A DNA stretch of 64,000 bases from Acetivibrio straminisolvens JCM 21531 (GCF_000521465.1 NZ_BAVR01000004.1:47519-111518); one strand, 5' to 3'; positions 8,606 to 22,060 are shown, counted from the stretch's first letter. Notes: generated by a model from the letters alone, not told the origin. Program-made: numbers and translations.

Positions 8606-10081
8606 ATGAAGAAAAATACAATCAAATGGAGAATTTTCAAATACAACATTATTGCAATTTCGGTTCTGTTGACATTGACAACTGTTGTGTTCAACATTAC
8701 CATCCAATCCTATATAGAAAACGATATTAAAGAACAGCTAAGTACAATTGCTCAACAGGTTGAAGATACTGCATTGTTTAGAGGCCCCGACTTTTGCCTC
8801 CTCAGGGATTGCAAAAACCCCGTCCTATGCCGGGAAGGCAAAACGATTTTCCCCGGGAAGGCAATGAATTATTCGGGTTCTATTTCTTCTTAGACCGCTC
8901 CTTAAGGGAACCCCTTTCCATTCTGAACGCCGATTTTATACTTTTAGACAACAACATGGATGTAATCACTCCGCCTGTGGGAGAATATTTTACGGCCTCC
9001 AGTGAGATAGCAAACGAAGTAATAAATAAAATAAGAAAAACCGACAGTTCCAAAGTCCAGGAGTATGTTTACTTTAATTTAAACAATACCGATTATATCT
9101 CCATTGTCAAACCGGTTTCCGATAAAAACTCCTTTGGTTTGGGCTGGTTGATTATTTATTCGAGCCTTCAACATCAATCAACTTAAGCTGGGTATAAACG
9201 CAATACTTTTTGTCATTGTACTTTTATCGGCACTGATTTTTGCCATATTTTCCTCGCTCTCGGCAAAAAAAATATCATCTCCATTCTCTTCCCTAAATCA
9301 GCATATTAGGGCTATTGCGGAGAGAAATTTCGGCGTAAAAATCGAAATGCCGGTGGATGCAGAACTGCAAGAATTGGTAAACAGCATTAATATAATGTCT
9401 GAAAAGCTGGAATCCTATGATAAAGCCCAGAAAACCTTCTTTCAAAATGCTTCCCATGAGTTTCGGACTCCCCTCATGTCCATTCAAAGCTATGCGGAAG
9501 GGATAAAATATGAGGTGGTTGACAAAAATACTGCCGCAGACATTATTATTGACGAAACAAAACGAATGACCCATCTTGTGGAAGATTTGCTGTACCTTTC
9601 GCGTCTTGATACAATTGAGGAAAACTACCGCTTTTCCGACCTTGATTTCAGGGATTTTATAAACACATGCCTGGAACGCATGTATGGCATTGCATCAAAA
9701 AGCGGCATCACTCTTGAAGTTCAAAACATTAACGATGCAGTGCTAATTTACGCAGACGAAGACAAACTGTTTCGCGCATTTACAAATATCATTGGCAACT
9801 GCATCCGATATGCCAACAATACTGTAAGCATTATTCCCAAAATTATAGATTTCTCTAAGATTGAAATTGTCATCCGGGATGACGGCCCGGGAATTGATTC
9901 TAACGAGCTTCCCAATATCTTTGAAAGGTTTTACAAAGGCAAAAAAGGTAACGTCGGACTTGGCCTGGCCATCAGCAAGAATATAATCGAAAAGCACAAC
10001 GGAAAAATCACTGCCCGAAATTCAGAATCCGGTGCTGTGTTTACCATTGTGCTTCCCGCAAAGCAATATCAAAAGCTTTAG
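8606..10081 (+). CDS. Membrane sensor histidine kinase (two frameshifts)
   Basis: About 491 residues. A first membrane helix (IIAISVLLTLTTVVF) is followed by an extracytoplasmic sensor of ~155 residues and a second helix (GINAILFVIVLLSALIFAIF). A HAMP-like linker leads to the dimerisation/phosphoacceptor box ASHEFRTPLMSIQSYAEG, the N box IIGNCIRYANN, the G1 box DDGPGID, the F box FERFYKG and G2 GLGLAIS. The sensor holds a cluster of Cys (FCLLRDCKNPVLC). The frame is broken near 8870 (one base short) and near 9172, where one extra or two missing bases are needed. It is the cognate kinase of the adjacent response regulator. Confidence 0.88.
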
Positions 10082-10109
10082 AAATTTAAGACTTTCCGGG
10101 TAATAAATT

Positions 10110-11074
10110 TTAAGCCAATGCGTAACAACTGTATTCAGAGCTGGATTCCGTAAGATAGAAATTATTTTTTATTCCCTTTGTGAGATATATTTTTTTGTCT
10201 TTTGTTACAAGCACAGCGTCAGTCTCATCAAATTTGTCGATAATTTCCATAGCTTTCTCCAGTCCCATTACAAAAGCGGCCGTAGACAATGCGTCAGCCT
10301 GTGTAGAGTTCTCGCAAATCACCGTAACACTCTCAAGATCCGAATCCGAAGGCCACCCGGTCCTGCAATCCAGTATATGATGGTATCTCTTGCCATTTAC
10401 GACAAAATACCTTTCATATGCACCGGATGTGACTACGGATTTGTTTGAAACCAAAACTACGCCAAATTTCTTTCCCCTTTGCTTATGGGGATGCTGAATG
10501 CCGATAACCCAATCATTCCCGTCCGGTTTCTTCCCAAGAGTCTTTACATTACCTCCAAAGTTAACAAAGGCCGACTTAACATTCATTGATTTGTAGAGCT
10601 CAATACAAGCGTCAGCAGCATAGCCTTTTGCTATACCTCCAAGGTCCACAGCTCCTCCTTGCCGTGCAAGGCCTGCCATACCATTAGCGTCATCAATTTT
10701 AATCTGTTTGTACCCTACCAACTTCAACAGCTTTGACAATTCTCTTTTATCGGGAATTCTGGAAAGCTGCCCCGAACGTCTCCATAAGTCAATTACGGGG
10801 GCTAATGTTATATCAAAAGCCCCTGAGTCATCTTTGAAAACTTGTATGCCATTTTCAAGACATACATAACTTCCGGACTTATATGTACTTTTCCTTTACC
10901 GGACAATTTATTCAGTTGTGAGACTTCGCTTGTATCTATAAAGAAGCTCATCATGTTTTCCAATCGCTTTACTTCATCGACAGCTTTTTTGTATACTTCA
11001 TGCGAAGACTCTTTGAATATTTTTTGCTCAACTACCGTATTCATCAAAAAATCATGCGCTTCAAGGCAATCCAT
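10110..11074 (-). CDS. ApbE-family FAD:protein FMN transferase (frameshifted)
   Basis: About 322 residues. The family transfers FMN from FAD onto a Thr/Ser of a target flavoprotein. It begins MDCLEAHDFLMNTVVEQKIF without a lipoprotein signal, unusual because many ApbE proteins are exported. Further on: GAFDITLAPVIDLWR (restored by one base near 10823, CCCC to CCCCC), GGAVDLGGIAKGYAAD, the FAD-binding AFVNFGGNVKTLG, VVTSGAYERYF, HHILDCRTGWP and the Mg-site region STQADALSTAAFVMG. ATG at 11074 follows AGGAG. It sits 44 bp downstream of an FMN-binding protein whose SGAT motif is the probable acceptor, so enzyme and substrate are encoded together. Confidence 0.9.
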
Positions 11075-11117
11075 ATCGACTCCTGTCAGTCTTTGATTTG
11101 TCCTTAAACCATACAGC

Positions 11118-11526
11118 CTACTTGTTATCCTTTTTGCTATTCTGAGTCAATGCATTTTCAATTGCTTTTAATATTACTTTACTGCTGTTTGTAGCTCCGG
11201 ATATAGTGTCAACCTCAATGGATTGTTCGGCTATCACTCTGTCGGTTATTGCCTCTGCACTCTTGCCTTTTTCGTTTCTATGTTTTTCAATCTTTATACT
11301 TTTTATTTTGCTTCCTTCAACTGTTACAGTGACATCGGCCGCTACCAAAATTGCATCAAAGGATCCCTTATAAACGCCATCTTTTAAAGTTGACAAGTCA
11401 GGGTTTGAAATTCTATCTCCGATACAATTTTTTATACTTCCATGTTTGATATAAATACCTGCCTCCAAAAAACAAGGCCGAAACCAAAACAACTCCTACA
11501 ACTCCAATAGCAATTTTCTTGTACAT
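11118..11526 (-). CDS. Membrane-anchored FMN-binding domain protein (frameshifted)
   Basis: About 136 residues. ATG at 11526 follows GAGGT. An N-terminal anchor (IAIGVVGVVLVSALFFGG) leads to an extracytoplasmic FMN-binding domain: LKDGVYKGSFDAILVAADVTV, IKSIKIEKHRNEKG, ITDRVIAEQSIEVDTISGAT. The D-x-x-SGAT motif near the C-terminus is where ApbE attaches FMN covalently to Thr in this family. The frame changes near 11435 and needs two extra bases (or one fewer), unlike most breaks here. Downstream is the ApbE gene. A role in extracytoplasmic electron transfer follows from the family; the electron donor is not encoded nearby. Confidence 0.82.
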
Positions 11527-11639
11527 CTTCTCTACCTCTTTCCTTAAAATTAGTACTAAATTTCTAGCAATAACAATATACAATATACCACAAACTAACA
11601 TGAGTTGTAAATATATACATTAAAACTAATGATAATTCC

Positions 11640-14600
11640 TTATCCAATCTTTCCTAAATCCCTTTTCAATTCCTCTATTCCGGTCATTATTTTTTTACTC
11701 TCTAAGGGTTCGATGACTTTGAGCTTTTTCAATGAAATCTCAGAATCTTCTTCAAAGCTTATCTTGTATTCGGAATTTTCAAAGGGGTATGTCGGCAAGA
11801 TCACTCTTCTTGATATATTTATGCTTAATTCCGAAGGATTAAAACTTACACCTATTGTATACAGTTTTGCCATCATCGCCAGTATCGATTCTACAGGAGC
11901 CTTGTCTATGTCAATTTCCAGCCACTGCAAATTCTTAATTTTCATTGCTTCAAACATGTTCCTTACCGACTCTCTATTTCCGAGATACACCACAGCATCC
12001 CTATCAATAAGCAGCTCTAAACAAGCTTCCCGGGACAATTTTTCATCAATTGCCTCCGTCAGGTTTTTAATAAGCCTTTGAGAATTCTCTCTGTTAATTA
12101 TACCCAAAGAAGTAATGATAGGACATTTTATCAATGTACCGTCAGCATCATTTGATTCGTCGCCGATATCCGGGCAATGGGTTTTATTCATTAGAAATTC
12201 CGCTGCCTGCCTGATTGAAAGAATTCCTGTCAGCGCAGCCCCTGCCAAAACCGCAGTACCTTCACAAATAATACTCTTTATACTGATTTCAAAGCTTTTT
12301 AGCATCATACCAAAAGCAAGCTGCAGAGCAAAGCTTTCGATATCCTTCGCATTACGGCTGTCTTTTCCGGTGTATCCGATATCTTTAAAGGTTTGCATGC
12401 ATTTATCATATGCCTCTTTGAAACCAGAAAACCTTTTTGAAATTTCGCAAATATCTGCTTCGGGCAATTCAAAGCTTGAATCAAATATAAGGTTAAGCGG
12501 CGTCAATCTATTCGGATTCGAAGAACCCCGAATTATTTCCGGACTTTCCGAATCGGCTTCTATTTTTGACAATACATTCAATAGATGCTCCCTTGAGTCG
12601 GTAACCACAGCTGCTTTGTATGTCATCTCCTTTTGGGAATGATTCATCGTAAAGCAGACGGATGGAAGATCGAGCTCCGGATTCTTTTCCATATGCTCCC
12701 TGAGGTTCTTTGCAACAGTTTTCACTACCTTTTGGTTCCTACCGGTCAGCAAAAGAACATTTTTCTGTTTTTCAACTTCTCCATGGGCAGAAATACTCAT
12801 GGTTTCCGGTGCCTCTTCAAGTATCACATGGGCATTGGTTCCGCCAAAACCGAAAGCATTTACCCCTGCCCTTAAAGGCAAACCTTCCGATATCCACGGC
12901 ATGGGTTTTCCGCTCACGACATAGAATGGTGAATTCTCAAAGTCAATATTCGGGTTTGGTTCCTCATAGTTTACCGTATGCGGAATCATCTTGTTCTTTA
13001 GTGCCAGTACCACTTTAATAACGCTTACAAGCCCTGCTGCCGACAGCATGTGGCCCACGGAGGATTTAACCGAGCCTATACCGCAGAATTGCTTCTTTGA
13101 TGTAAAGGAACGCATTGCATAGGTCATTCCTTCAACTTCAATCGGATCACCCAAAGGAGTACCCGTACCGTGGGTTTCGATATATGAAACCGTTTCAGGG
13201 TCTATTCCGGACCGGATATAGGCATTTCTTATAACCTCGGCCTGTCCTTGGGGACGTGGTGCCGTTATGCCCCGTGAATGTCCGTCATTGTTAATGGCGG
13301 ATCCTTTTATCACCGCAAAAATATTATCTCTATCCCTCAATGCATGCTTCAGAGGTTTAAGCAGTACCGCACTGGCACCTTCAGCCAGAACCATACCGTC
13401 TGCCCGTCTGTCAAAAGGATAACATGCTCCTGTAGGAGACAGAGCCGTAACTCTGGAAAGACCGATGAATGGAGTTACGCTCAAATTAAGATTTATGCCC
13501 CCTGCAATAGCCATATCCGCCTGGCCGGTTCTTAAGCTCTCACAGGCCAAATGAAGGGCTACTAGGGATGAAGAGCATGCAGAGTTGACAATCAGGCTCG
13601 GTCCCGACAGATTCAGACAATGGCTGACTCTTGCAGCAATTTCGTTCAATCCGTTTCCGGCTACCGTATCTGCCGACATTCTGCCCGGTTCCAAAACCTC
13701 AATTATGTTTCTCATTATCTCATCCCGGTCTCTCTTGCTCATATTTCTATATGCCAGGCTGTTTTCAATTCTCTTTTTTATATCCATATAAGCTTTGTAT
13801 CCTATAAAATGCTCCGAATAGGTGTTTTGCTCGCATCCTACAAAGACTCCAATTTTATTGGATTTATACTTGCCGCCATAGCCAGCCTGTTGAATTGCTT
13901 CCCATGCGACCTGCAGGAATATTCTCTGCTGTGGATCCGTTGCTTCCGCTTCTAACGGGGACATCCCGAAAAACGCAGGATCAAAGTCGTAAGGCCGGTC
14001 TATAAATCCACCAAATTTGGTATATGAGGTATGCAGTAAATTCCTGTCGCTGCTGTAGTCCTCGTCCATTGACCATCTACCTTTAGGTACTTCTCTTATA
14101 ACGCATCTTCCGTTTTTCAGTATGTCCCAGTACTCATCCAGTGTGCTGGCTCCCGGGATTCTCAACCCTATTCCGATAATCGCAATGTCCTGAATATCAT
14201 CTCTGTCTTGAGCAGTATTTATATATACATCTTTTCCTGTTGCAGCAACTTCACTTTCAGAATCCGCGCAGATTTCTTCAATATATCTTGAAAGGGCTTG
14301 CGGAGTCTGATATTCGAATATTAGTGTGGGATACAACTCCATACCGAGTGCTTTGCCTATTTTGTCAATGGTCTTTGTTGCATCCACGGAGCCAAGTCCC
14401 ATATCAAGGAAATTCATGCTTTCATCAAGGGAATCCGCATCAATTCCAATCTCATCGGCAATTATACCGTAAATTATTTTTCTTATCTCTTTTGCCGACA
14501 TATAAGGTATTTTCTTCTTTTTCTCATAAGAAGAAGTATCAAGTTGTCTCTTTTCTACCCTGTCCTCTTTTCTCTCTTCCATAAGGTCCATAATGTGCAC

Positions 14601-17600
14601 AACATTCTGTCCGGAATAATTGAGGACTCTCATAAATGCTTCTGTGGCATCATCTGCAGGCAAGGGTCTTAACCCCTGGGATTTTACAGCCAGCATGTAT
14701 ATATCCCCCGATGCAATTCCTTTTCCTTCTCCTGCCCATAGTGAATAATTAATAGCCAGGGATTTACCCGGAGAATCGGTTTTTGCCCTGTAAATGCTGT
14801 AGCTGTCAAGGAAATGGTTCGCAGCAGCATAATCGGCAATTCCTGCGCTCCATTCTTTCTTTGAAGCCGAAACCGAAGATATTGATACGAAGAATTTGAG
14901 CGGCTCTTTTTTTGTCACCGTATCGGTTGCAATTGTTCCTTGAACCTTGGCCCTAAGAACTCTCTTAATAGTGTCTATGTCCTTTTCCAAAAGCCTGTAG
15001 GAAGATTCATCGAGTATGCCCGCAGCATGTACAACCCCATGTATGGGTCCGAACTGCTCATTAACCTTTCTTATCATTTCCTCCATCTTTGCTTTATCCG
15101 ACACATCAACCGCATAATACATTACCTTAGAACCCATTTCTTCAATGGAGCGAATCAAATCAATTTTAAAGGCCGACGAATCCAGCTCACCCCTGCCCGT
15201 AAGCACCAGATTCACCCGTGCAAGCTTGGCAATTGCTTTGGCAATTTCTCCACCTATCTGCCCTGCACCACCGGTAATTAGATATGTTTCACCATCATTT
15301 ACGGATATATTTTTCTCCGAATTGGTCCTTACAGTCTTTTTAAGGCAGCGCACAAAACGAATTCCTTTTCTGATAACCGTAATAGCCTCCGAATCCGGCA
15401 TCTTGCTAAGTTCTTCAACCATTACTTTGGCCGCATTATCCAAGGATGTATATTCACCATAATCCATATCAAGTACACCGGAAACAAGGCCTTTAATTTC
15501 CATACCCATAGCTTGTCCAAAAGTAACAGCTATGGACTGATACGGATTCATAATTCCTTCCTCATCGGATATTGAAAAGGCCTTGTTTGTAACCGCAAGC
15601 ACCGTACACCGTCATTTTGTCTTTGAATAAGTGCTTTTCCAAGAAGAATCAAGCTGTATGCACTTTTATAGAACAGTTCATCATTTTCCAGCAATTCCGA
15701 GAGCGAATTTTTGGCGCTGCTGTAATTCCACATATGGATTACTGCAGATACTTTTCCCTTTATGTCCTCCATCAATCTTATATAATCTTCCTGCTTTGCC
15801 GGATTTATTGTGAAGCTTGTTCTTCCGTCATAACTGTATTCTTCTCCAATGGAAACACTGTAAATAGTATTTTTATCAGAATTGAAATAAGGTTTAAGGC
15901 AATTTTTCATGTTTTCATCGCCAAATACAATAACCGCGCCATTTTTTATTTCACAGCCAACGGCAGCATCTTCCCGTCTCCAGCTCCATTCATAAACCCA
16001 ATTCTGGTATTTGCCGAATTCGTTTTCCTGTTCTCCAAACAAGGGCCTGTATGTTTTTCTGTTAAACGGATATGCCGGTAGATATACTTTTTTATATCCG
16101 CATTCGCCGTACAATACTCCGAAATCCAGTTTTATACCAGATTCATAGAGCCTTCCCAAAGTATCCAGGAGCACATCCCAGTTATCTTTTTTACGGTCCA
16201 TTGTAGAAAGAATTGTCTTATCCTTTACCATAACCCCTTTTGCCATACCTGTGAGGGTTTTATCCGGACCCATTTCCACAAGGATGTTTACACCCTTGTC
16301 AAACATATATTTTATACTCTGTTCGAATTTACTGCTCCAAGGATATGTTCAAGCCAATACTCTGCAGTAAAAGGTTTGTCATAGTTTTCTGCAGTAATAT
16401 TCGATACTATCGCAATATTCGGAGTGTGGAAAGTCGTAGCCTCAAGAGCTTTCCTGAAATCATTCAGCATTGGAGTCATCAATGGAGTATGGAAGGCTTG
16501 GGACACATTAAGCCTTTTTGCAACTATTCCTTTCTTCTGCAACTGTTGCATGAACTCATCCATAGCTTCTGCTTTGCCGGATACAACCTGATGTGTTACA
16601 TTATATCCTGCAACCCACAGGGAATCCTTGTATTGCTCAAGGAGTACATCAATATTGGCAGCGGATGTAAAGACTGCCGCCATTGCTCCGTTACTCTTCA
16701 ACTCACTCATAAGCCTTCCTCTTAAGGACACAAGCCTTGCAGCATCCTCCAGGCTTACCGCACCTGCAACACATGCCGCAACCCATTCACCGAGACTATG
16801 GCCCATAACATATTGGGGCTTAACTCCAAGATCCAGCATCAACATACCGAGAGAATAATCAATTGCAAACATAACCGGCTGGGTTATATTAGTCTGGGCA
16901 AGGATTTTGTCATCTGCCTCTTCACCGTAAATCAAATCCGTTATTCTTGCATTGATATACGGTAAGAAAGCCTCAGAGCAAATATCCATGTATTTTTTGA
17001 ATCCGGGAAGGTTTCTGTACAATTCCCATCCCATTTTTACATATTGCGATCCCTGTCCTGTAAACATAAATGCAACTTTCGGAGAAATGTCCCGGACAGT
17101 TTCTTGAAGTTTAATATTTCTAAGGTTTTTTATGAGTTCCTCCATATCCTTTGCTTGCGTAAAGCAGCGGTGCTTGAAAGATGTGCGGAGCACATTTTCG
17201 GTATAGCATACATCCCCTATGGAATATTCGGAATTCTTCTCCAGGAAATCTGCCAAGTTGGCTATTTTCTGCCTTAAAGAATTCTGGGTATTTGCTGACA
17301 AGCATAACAAATGTTTTGGCATTTCATTTTGCTCTTTCGGAACAACTTCCGCATTTTCAGGATTCTCCTCAACAACTATATGGCAATTGGTACCTCCAAA
17401 ACCAAAGGAGTTTATGGCAGCACGCCTTGCACTTTCCCCCGAAATCTCCCAGTCTTTTGCTTCCATAGGAATATAAAAAGGTGTCCGTTCAAATTTTATC
17501 ATGGGATTGGGAGTGTAAACATTTATCTGGGGTGGTATCTTCTTATTCTTAAGCGCCAGTACTACTTTTATAAAGCTGGCAATACCCGCAGCATTTAAAA

Positions 17601-20600
17601 GATGTCCTATGTTTGCTTTGATAGAACCCACTGCAATTGAGTTTAAAGCAGGATTCAAATTTTTGTATGCATTGTCCAGAGCTCTTATCTCACTGGGATC
17701 TCCGATTTTAGTTCCGGTTCCGTGGGTTTCAACATACTGAATAGTTGCGGGATTCATATTGCTCTTTCTATAAAGGGATTCTATAACCTCCCTTTGACCG
17801 TCAGGATTCGGGGACATAACTCCTATTGAGCGGCCGTCATTGTTTATTGCACTTGCCTTAATCACCGCAAGGATATCATCTTTGTCGGCAATAGCTTTTT
17901 TTAACGGTTTAAGCAGAACCAAACCTGCGCCCTCTCCCGGTACAAAACCATCGGCATCAGCGTCAAATACCTTTGACTCTCCGCTTCTGGACAAGGCGCC
18001 CGCGCTACTGAAGTATATATAGGATGTCGGTGTCAGCAGAAGATTAATTCCTCCTGCAACAGCCATTTCACATTCGCCTCTTTTTATCGACTCACATGCC
18101 ATATGTAAAGCTACCAAAGAAGATGAGCATGCAGTATCAACCACCAAAGCAGGCCCTTTAAGATTAAACTCCTGGGAAGCCCTTGCAGCAATCATGTTCG
18201 GGATATTGTCAACCAAAATATTCGGATGGGCTTCAGTAACCCCCAGTGTATCCCATTCTTTCATAAGCGACTCTTGTTGCTCTTCGGAAAGTTTCGAGAC
18301 ACTTTTAAATTTTTGCAACCTCATTTTATTAAGTGTATTTAGATGGTATTCATAAAAGGAGTTGTTGCTGGCTGTAAGATATAGCGCAATCCTCTTGCCG
18401 TCAACCGATTGACGGGAATAGCCCGCTCTTTCTATCAACTCAAACATCAATTCGAGAACAATCCTCTGCTGAGGATCCATAATTTCCGCTTCTTCGTCAG
18501 CTATGTTGAAGAGTCCAGCATCAAAATCATAGCAATTATCAATAAATGCTCCCGTCCGGCAATAGGTTTTTCCGAATTCCTGTTCCTTACTGTAATAATC
18601 ATCTGCATTCCATCTCTCCAGCGGTATTTCGCCTATACTGCTCTTTCCCTTTACAATATTGCTCCAGAATTCCTCCGGGCTCTTTGAGTCGGGGAACCGG
18701 CATGCCATGGAAATTACGGCAATATCATCATCTTCATCCATTCCTGCATTCTGTTCATGGTTTTGTGATACGCTTTCCACAGGTAATTTTCCGTTTTTCT
18801 GCATATTTTCAATGTATTCTTCCATATCTTTTACAGTACGGCATTTAATAAGTATGTCATGGGTTAAATTCAGGCCAAGCTCTTCCTCCAGCAAATTCAA
18901 AACCTGTATTGCCTTTATGGATGTACCGCCAATTGAAAGGAAAGGCTGGTCATAAGGAATCGTATTTTCAGGTTTTTCAAGCGCCTTTGCCCAAATACTG
19001 CGTATGGTTTGGGCAAGTTTCGACTCGTTCTCCGGCCTGTCCAAGTCCTCTTCCCGGTATTGGCACAACATATCGGAACATTCCATAACCTTTCCTTTGT
19101 ATGCACCGTTCCTAAAAGCTTCTACCAGCGCAAAACGCTGTATTTTACCGCTTGTGGTCTTAGGAATCGAAGGTACGTTTACCACATAGTCTATGGGTAT
19201 TCCAAACACTTCATTTACATGCTTTACAATTTTTGAGTAAAAGGGAGCTGCCTCATCTTTTTTAATGCGCATGGTGGAAAACAGGGCAACCTTTTCTCTT
19301 CCTTCCTTTTCATCATGCCATCCGCAGACAATGGTCTTTCCGAATTTGACACCTTCCATCTCTTCAATTACCGCTTCAATATCGTGGGCGAAAAAGTTCT
19401 GTCCGTTTACAAAAATTATGTCCTTGAGCCTTCCTACCACTGTGACGCGGCCATTTATCATAAAACCCGTATCTCCGGTCTTAAGCCAGCCGTCCTGGAA
19501 ACATGCCTTATTGGCCTCCGGATTGTTAATATAGCCCGATGTGACATTTCCGCCTCGAATTTGAATCTCTCCTACAGTTCCTTCAGTTACAACATTTCCT
19601 TTTTCGTCTACAATCCTAACCTCTATTCCTCTTACTGGATAGCCTTCATCAGCTAAAAGCAATACATCTTTATCTTCTCTATCTTTGTAGGTTACTTTTG
19701 ACTTCGATACAAGGTCCTCTCTTGACACAGAGTGTACAACAGGCTCCTCATAGGGTATAGGAAAGCAAACTGCAAGGCAAGCCTCAGCCATTCCATACAC
19801 TGTAAACATCGTATTTTTCCTTAGCCCGCAGACAGAAAGCTTTTCCATGAATTTTTCCATTAATGAAACTGAAATAGGTTCCGCACCGTTAAATATATAT
19901 CTTAGGCAGGATAAATCCAATTGTTTCAGCTGTTCCCGTTTAATGCGGTTTAACACAAGCTTGTAACCGAAATTCGGTGAGCCCGTAAGAGTTATACGGT
20001 GCTTGGAAATAAGCTCAAGCCACAATTCCGGCTTTTTTACGAATTTATATGGCGTCATATTAATTTGGGTAATTCCGAGAGCTGTTGTTGTAAGATGAAA
20101 ACCAATCAACCCCATATCATGCTGGTACGGCATCCACCCTAAAGAACTGTCCTCTTCAGTCAATCCTGCTGAAGATATAATTCCCTCAATATTGGTTAAT
20201 AAGTTGCTATGGGTTAAGATTACGCCTTTGGGGGTACTGGTGCTTCCCGAACTAAACTGTATAAATGCGGTGGAATTGCTTTCCGCAAGATCCATTTTTC
20301 CTTCACCGGCATCAATATCATACTCTGTCACATCAAAGATTTTCATACCGCTGTTTCCAACTGTTTGCCTGAATTCATCAGCCCTTTCCACCAGATTTCT
20401 GTCCGAAAGGATATAGGGTTTTCCCAGTACTTCCCATACCGATACAATCTTTTTTGAAACTGTACTTGTACTATTTGTGGAAACAGGATAAGTAAGAGGT
20501 GCAGGAATAATGCCTCCAAATATGCACGCCCAAAACGTTATAACAAACTCGATATTATTATCCAAGAGAAGTATAACATACTGTCCCTTTTTTAATCCTG

Positions 20601-20829
20601 CTTTCTGCATTCCTCCCAAACGTAAAATCGCCCTCTGACGTATCTGTTCATAGGACATAAACAGTTCGGAGTCATCATCCATAATAAAGGTCATTCCTTC
20701 ATCTTGCCGATTTTTCGCAGAATCGATGAGTAAATAGGCAATATTGCCCTTTTTTAAATATTTCCCTGTGATATCTGCACCTTTTGCTTCGGAAAGTCTC
20801 TTATTATTATTTTCTTTTGAACTTTTCAT
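11640..20829 (-). CDS. Type I polyketide synthase: FAAL-ACP-KS-AT-KR-ACP-KS-degenerate AT (two frameshifts)
   Basis: About 3060 residues, with one-base losses near 16320 and 15590. Domains in order: fatty acyl-AMP ligase (20780-19080; FSSGSTSTPKG, GWMPYQHDMGLIGF, YGMAEACLAV) that activates a fatty acid; ACP (~18900; GGTSIKAI); KS1 (18735-17360; Cys in DTACSSSL, His in VETHGTGT and NIGHLLNAAG); AT1 (17080-16200; FTGQGSQ, catalytic Ser in MGHSLGEW, FHTPLM); KR (16000-14600; TGGAGQIGGEIA, with Ser and Tyr in VSISSVSAS and AGIADYAAANHFL); ACP (~14380; GLGSVDAT); KS2 (14200-12800; SACSSSL, ETHGTGT, SVGHMLSAAG); and an AT-like region (12700-11780) lacking GQG and GHSxG but keeping the post-AT linker LPTYPFEN. 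No thioesterase or final carrier. The start overlaps the MFS stop by 4 bp. Confidence 0.92.
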
Positions 20830-22049
20830 TCTATCAACCCCCCATTTGAAAGACTCTCATCATATTGTTCCAGGTCCTCATTTTTTGCTTTTTTTCTAAG
20901 TCGAATACTTTCTCCAATCATATATAGCAGCATAGACACAAAGAACAACAGCGTAATGCTGAATATATATTTGTTTCCGAGATACCTCATCGCAACCGAC
21001 GATAAAAACGGTCCTGTCGTAGAACCAATGCCGTAGGCAAAGGTAAAAAATGCTGTGCCCGAAATCAGTTCCTTACCGGTGAGGTCCTGAACCGATAGTG
21101 CAAGTGAAAGAGGATAGATCGGACCGACGGTAAAACCCGCCACAAATGAGAATATCATTTTTGCGATAAAATTATCGAACACCATAATACCTACAATCGG
21201 AATTAACGATACGGAGATAACCAATGTCAGACACTTTTTACGGCCTATTCTGTCCGCCAAATAGGATACAGGTATAGTTCCTATAATACTTCCCACTATA
21301 AATATTCCTAAAGCATATCCCGATTGAACGGAACTGTAATTTAAACGGCTCATGAAAAGAGGATAAAGGGATACCAGGGTTGTTTCCGAAAAACCGTAAG
21401 CGAAAGCACCGAGAAGCGCAAGAGTTATCTTTGAAAAAACTTCCCTTTCTTCAGTCTTTTCACCATCGTTTTCAGGTATGACAAGCAAATTTTTCAGTCT
21501 AAAATATACTAAAAATGCTGCAATACATAGGCCTAAAGAACCCATTAAAAACGCCATCCATGAAATATTTTCATAAACTGCAGGGCCAATCACAGCGCTT
21601 AGAACAAACCCAAAAGCGAAGCAAAAAGAATAAATTCCGCTGACCAGCGCCTTGTTTTCACTGTCGGTTACTTTGTGCATTGCAGTTTGAATCCCCACCA
21701 TATTAAGGCTAATGCCTGTGCCCATAAGGCTCATAAGCAAAAACCACAAAATGAAGTTGGTGAAAAGGGGAAAGATAACTGAAGAAACTGCTGCCATAGC
21801 AAGGGCAAAAATCATAAGCATTCTTAAGTCCCTGCCTCTTTGCTTTTTGTAAACATACACCGAACCTATCGCCATAAACAGAAAATACGTCGAAGAAATT
21901 ATCCCCACCAAAATATCCCCAGCGTTATTTCTTGCCATATGAGTGGTTGCAAGGGGATTTATTATCCCCATTGCAAGCCCTATCATCAATGAAACACAAT
22001 ACATAACCCACTTGTTTTTATCAACCAGCTTTTTTATATATTCCAACAT
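20826..22049 (-). CDS. MFS transporter in the PKS/NRPS operon
   Basis: About 407 residues with 12 predicted membrane helices and MFS loop motifs (SYLADRIGRKK between helices 8 and 9; AMHKVTDSENKALVSG). ATG at 22049 follows GGGGGAGC; it gives MLEYIKKLVDKNKW and lies 12 bp past the NRPS stop. Its own stop overlaps the PKS start (ATGA), so the three genes are translationally coupled. Likely role: export of the lipopeptide or polyketide product, by position. The substrate cannot be read from the sequence. Confidence 0.88.
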   Translation of the reverse strand: MLEYIKKLVDKNKWVMYCVSLMIGLAMGIINPLATTHMARNNAGDILVGIISSTYFLFMAIGSVYVYKKQRGRDLRMLMIFALAMAAVSSVIFPLFTNFILWFLLMSLMGTGISLNMVGIQTAMHKVTDSENKALVSGIYSFCFAFGFVLSAVIGPAVYENISWMAFLMGSLGLCIAAFLVYFRLKNLLVIPENDGEKTEEREVFSKITLALLGAFAYGFSETTLVSLYPLFMSRLNYSSVQSGYALGIFIVGSIIGTIPVSYLADRIGRKKCLTLVISVSLIPIVGIMVFDNFIAKMIFSFVAGFTVGPIYPLSLALSVQDLTGKELISGTAFFTFAYGIGSTTGPFLSSVAMRYLGNKYIFSITLLFFVSMLLYMIGESIRLRKKAKNEDLEQYDESLSNGGLIE

Positions 22050-22060
22050 TTTGCTCCCCC

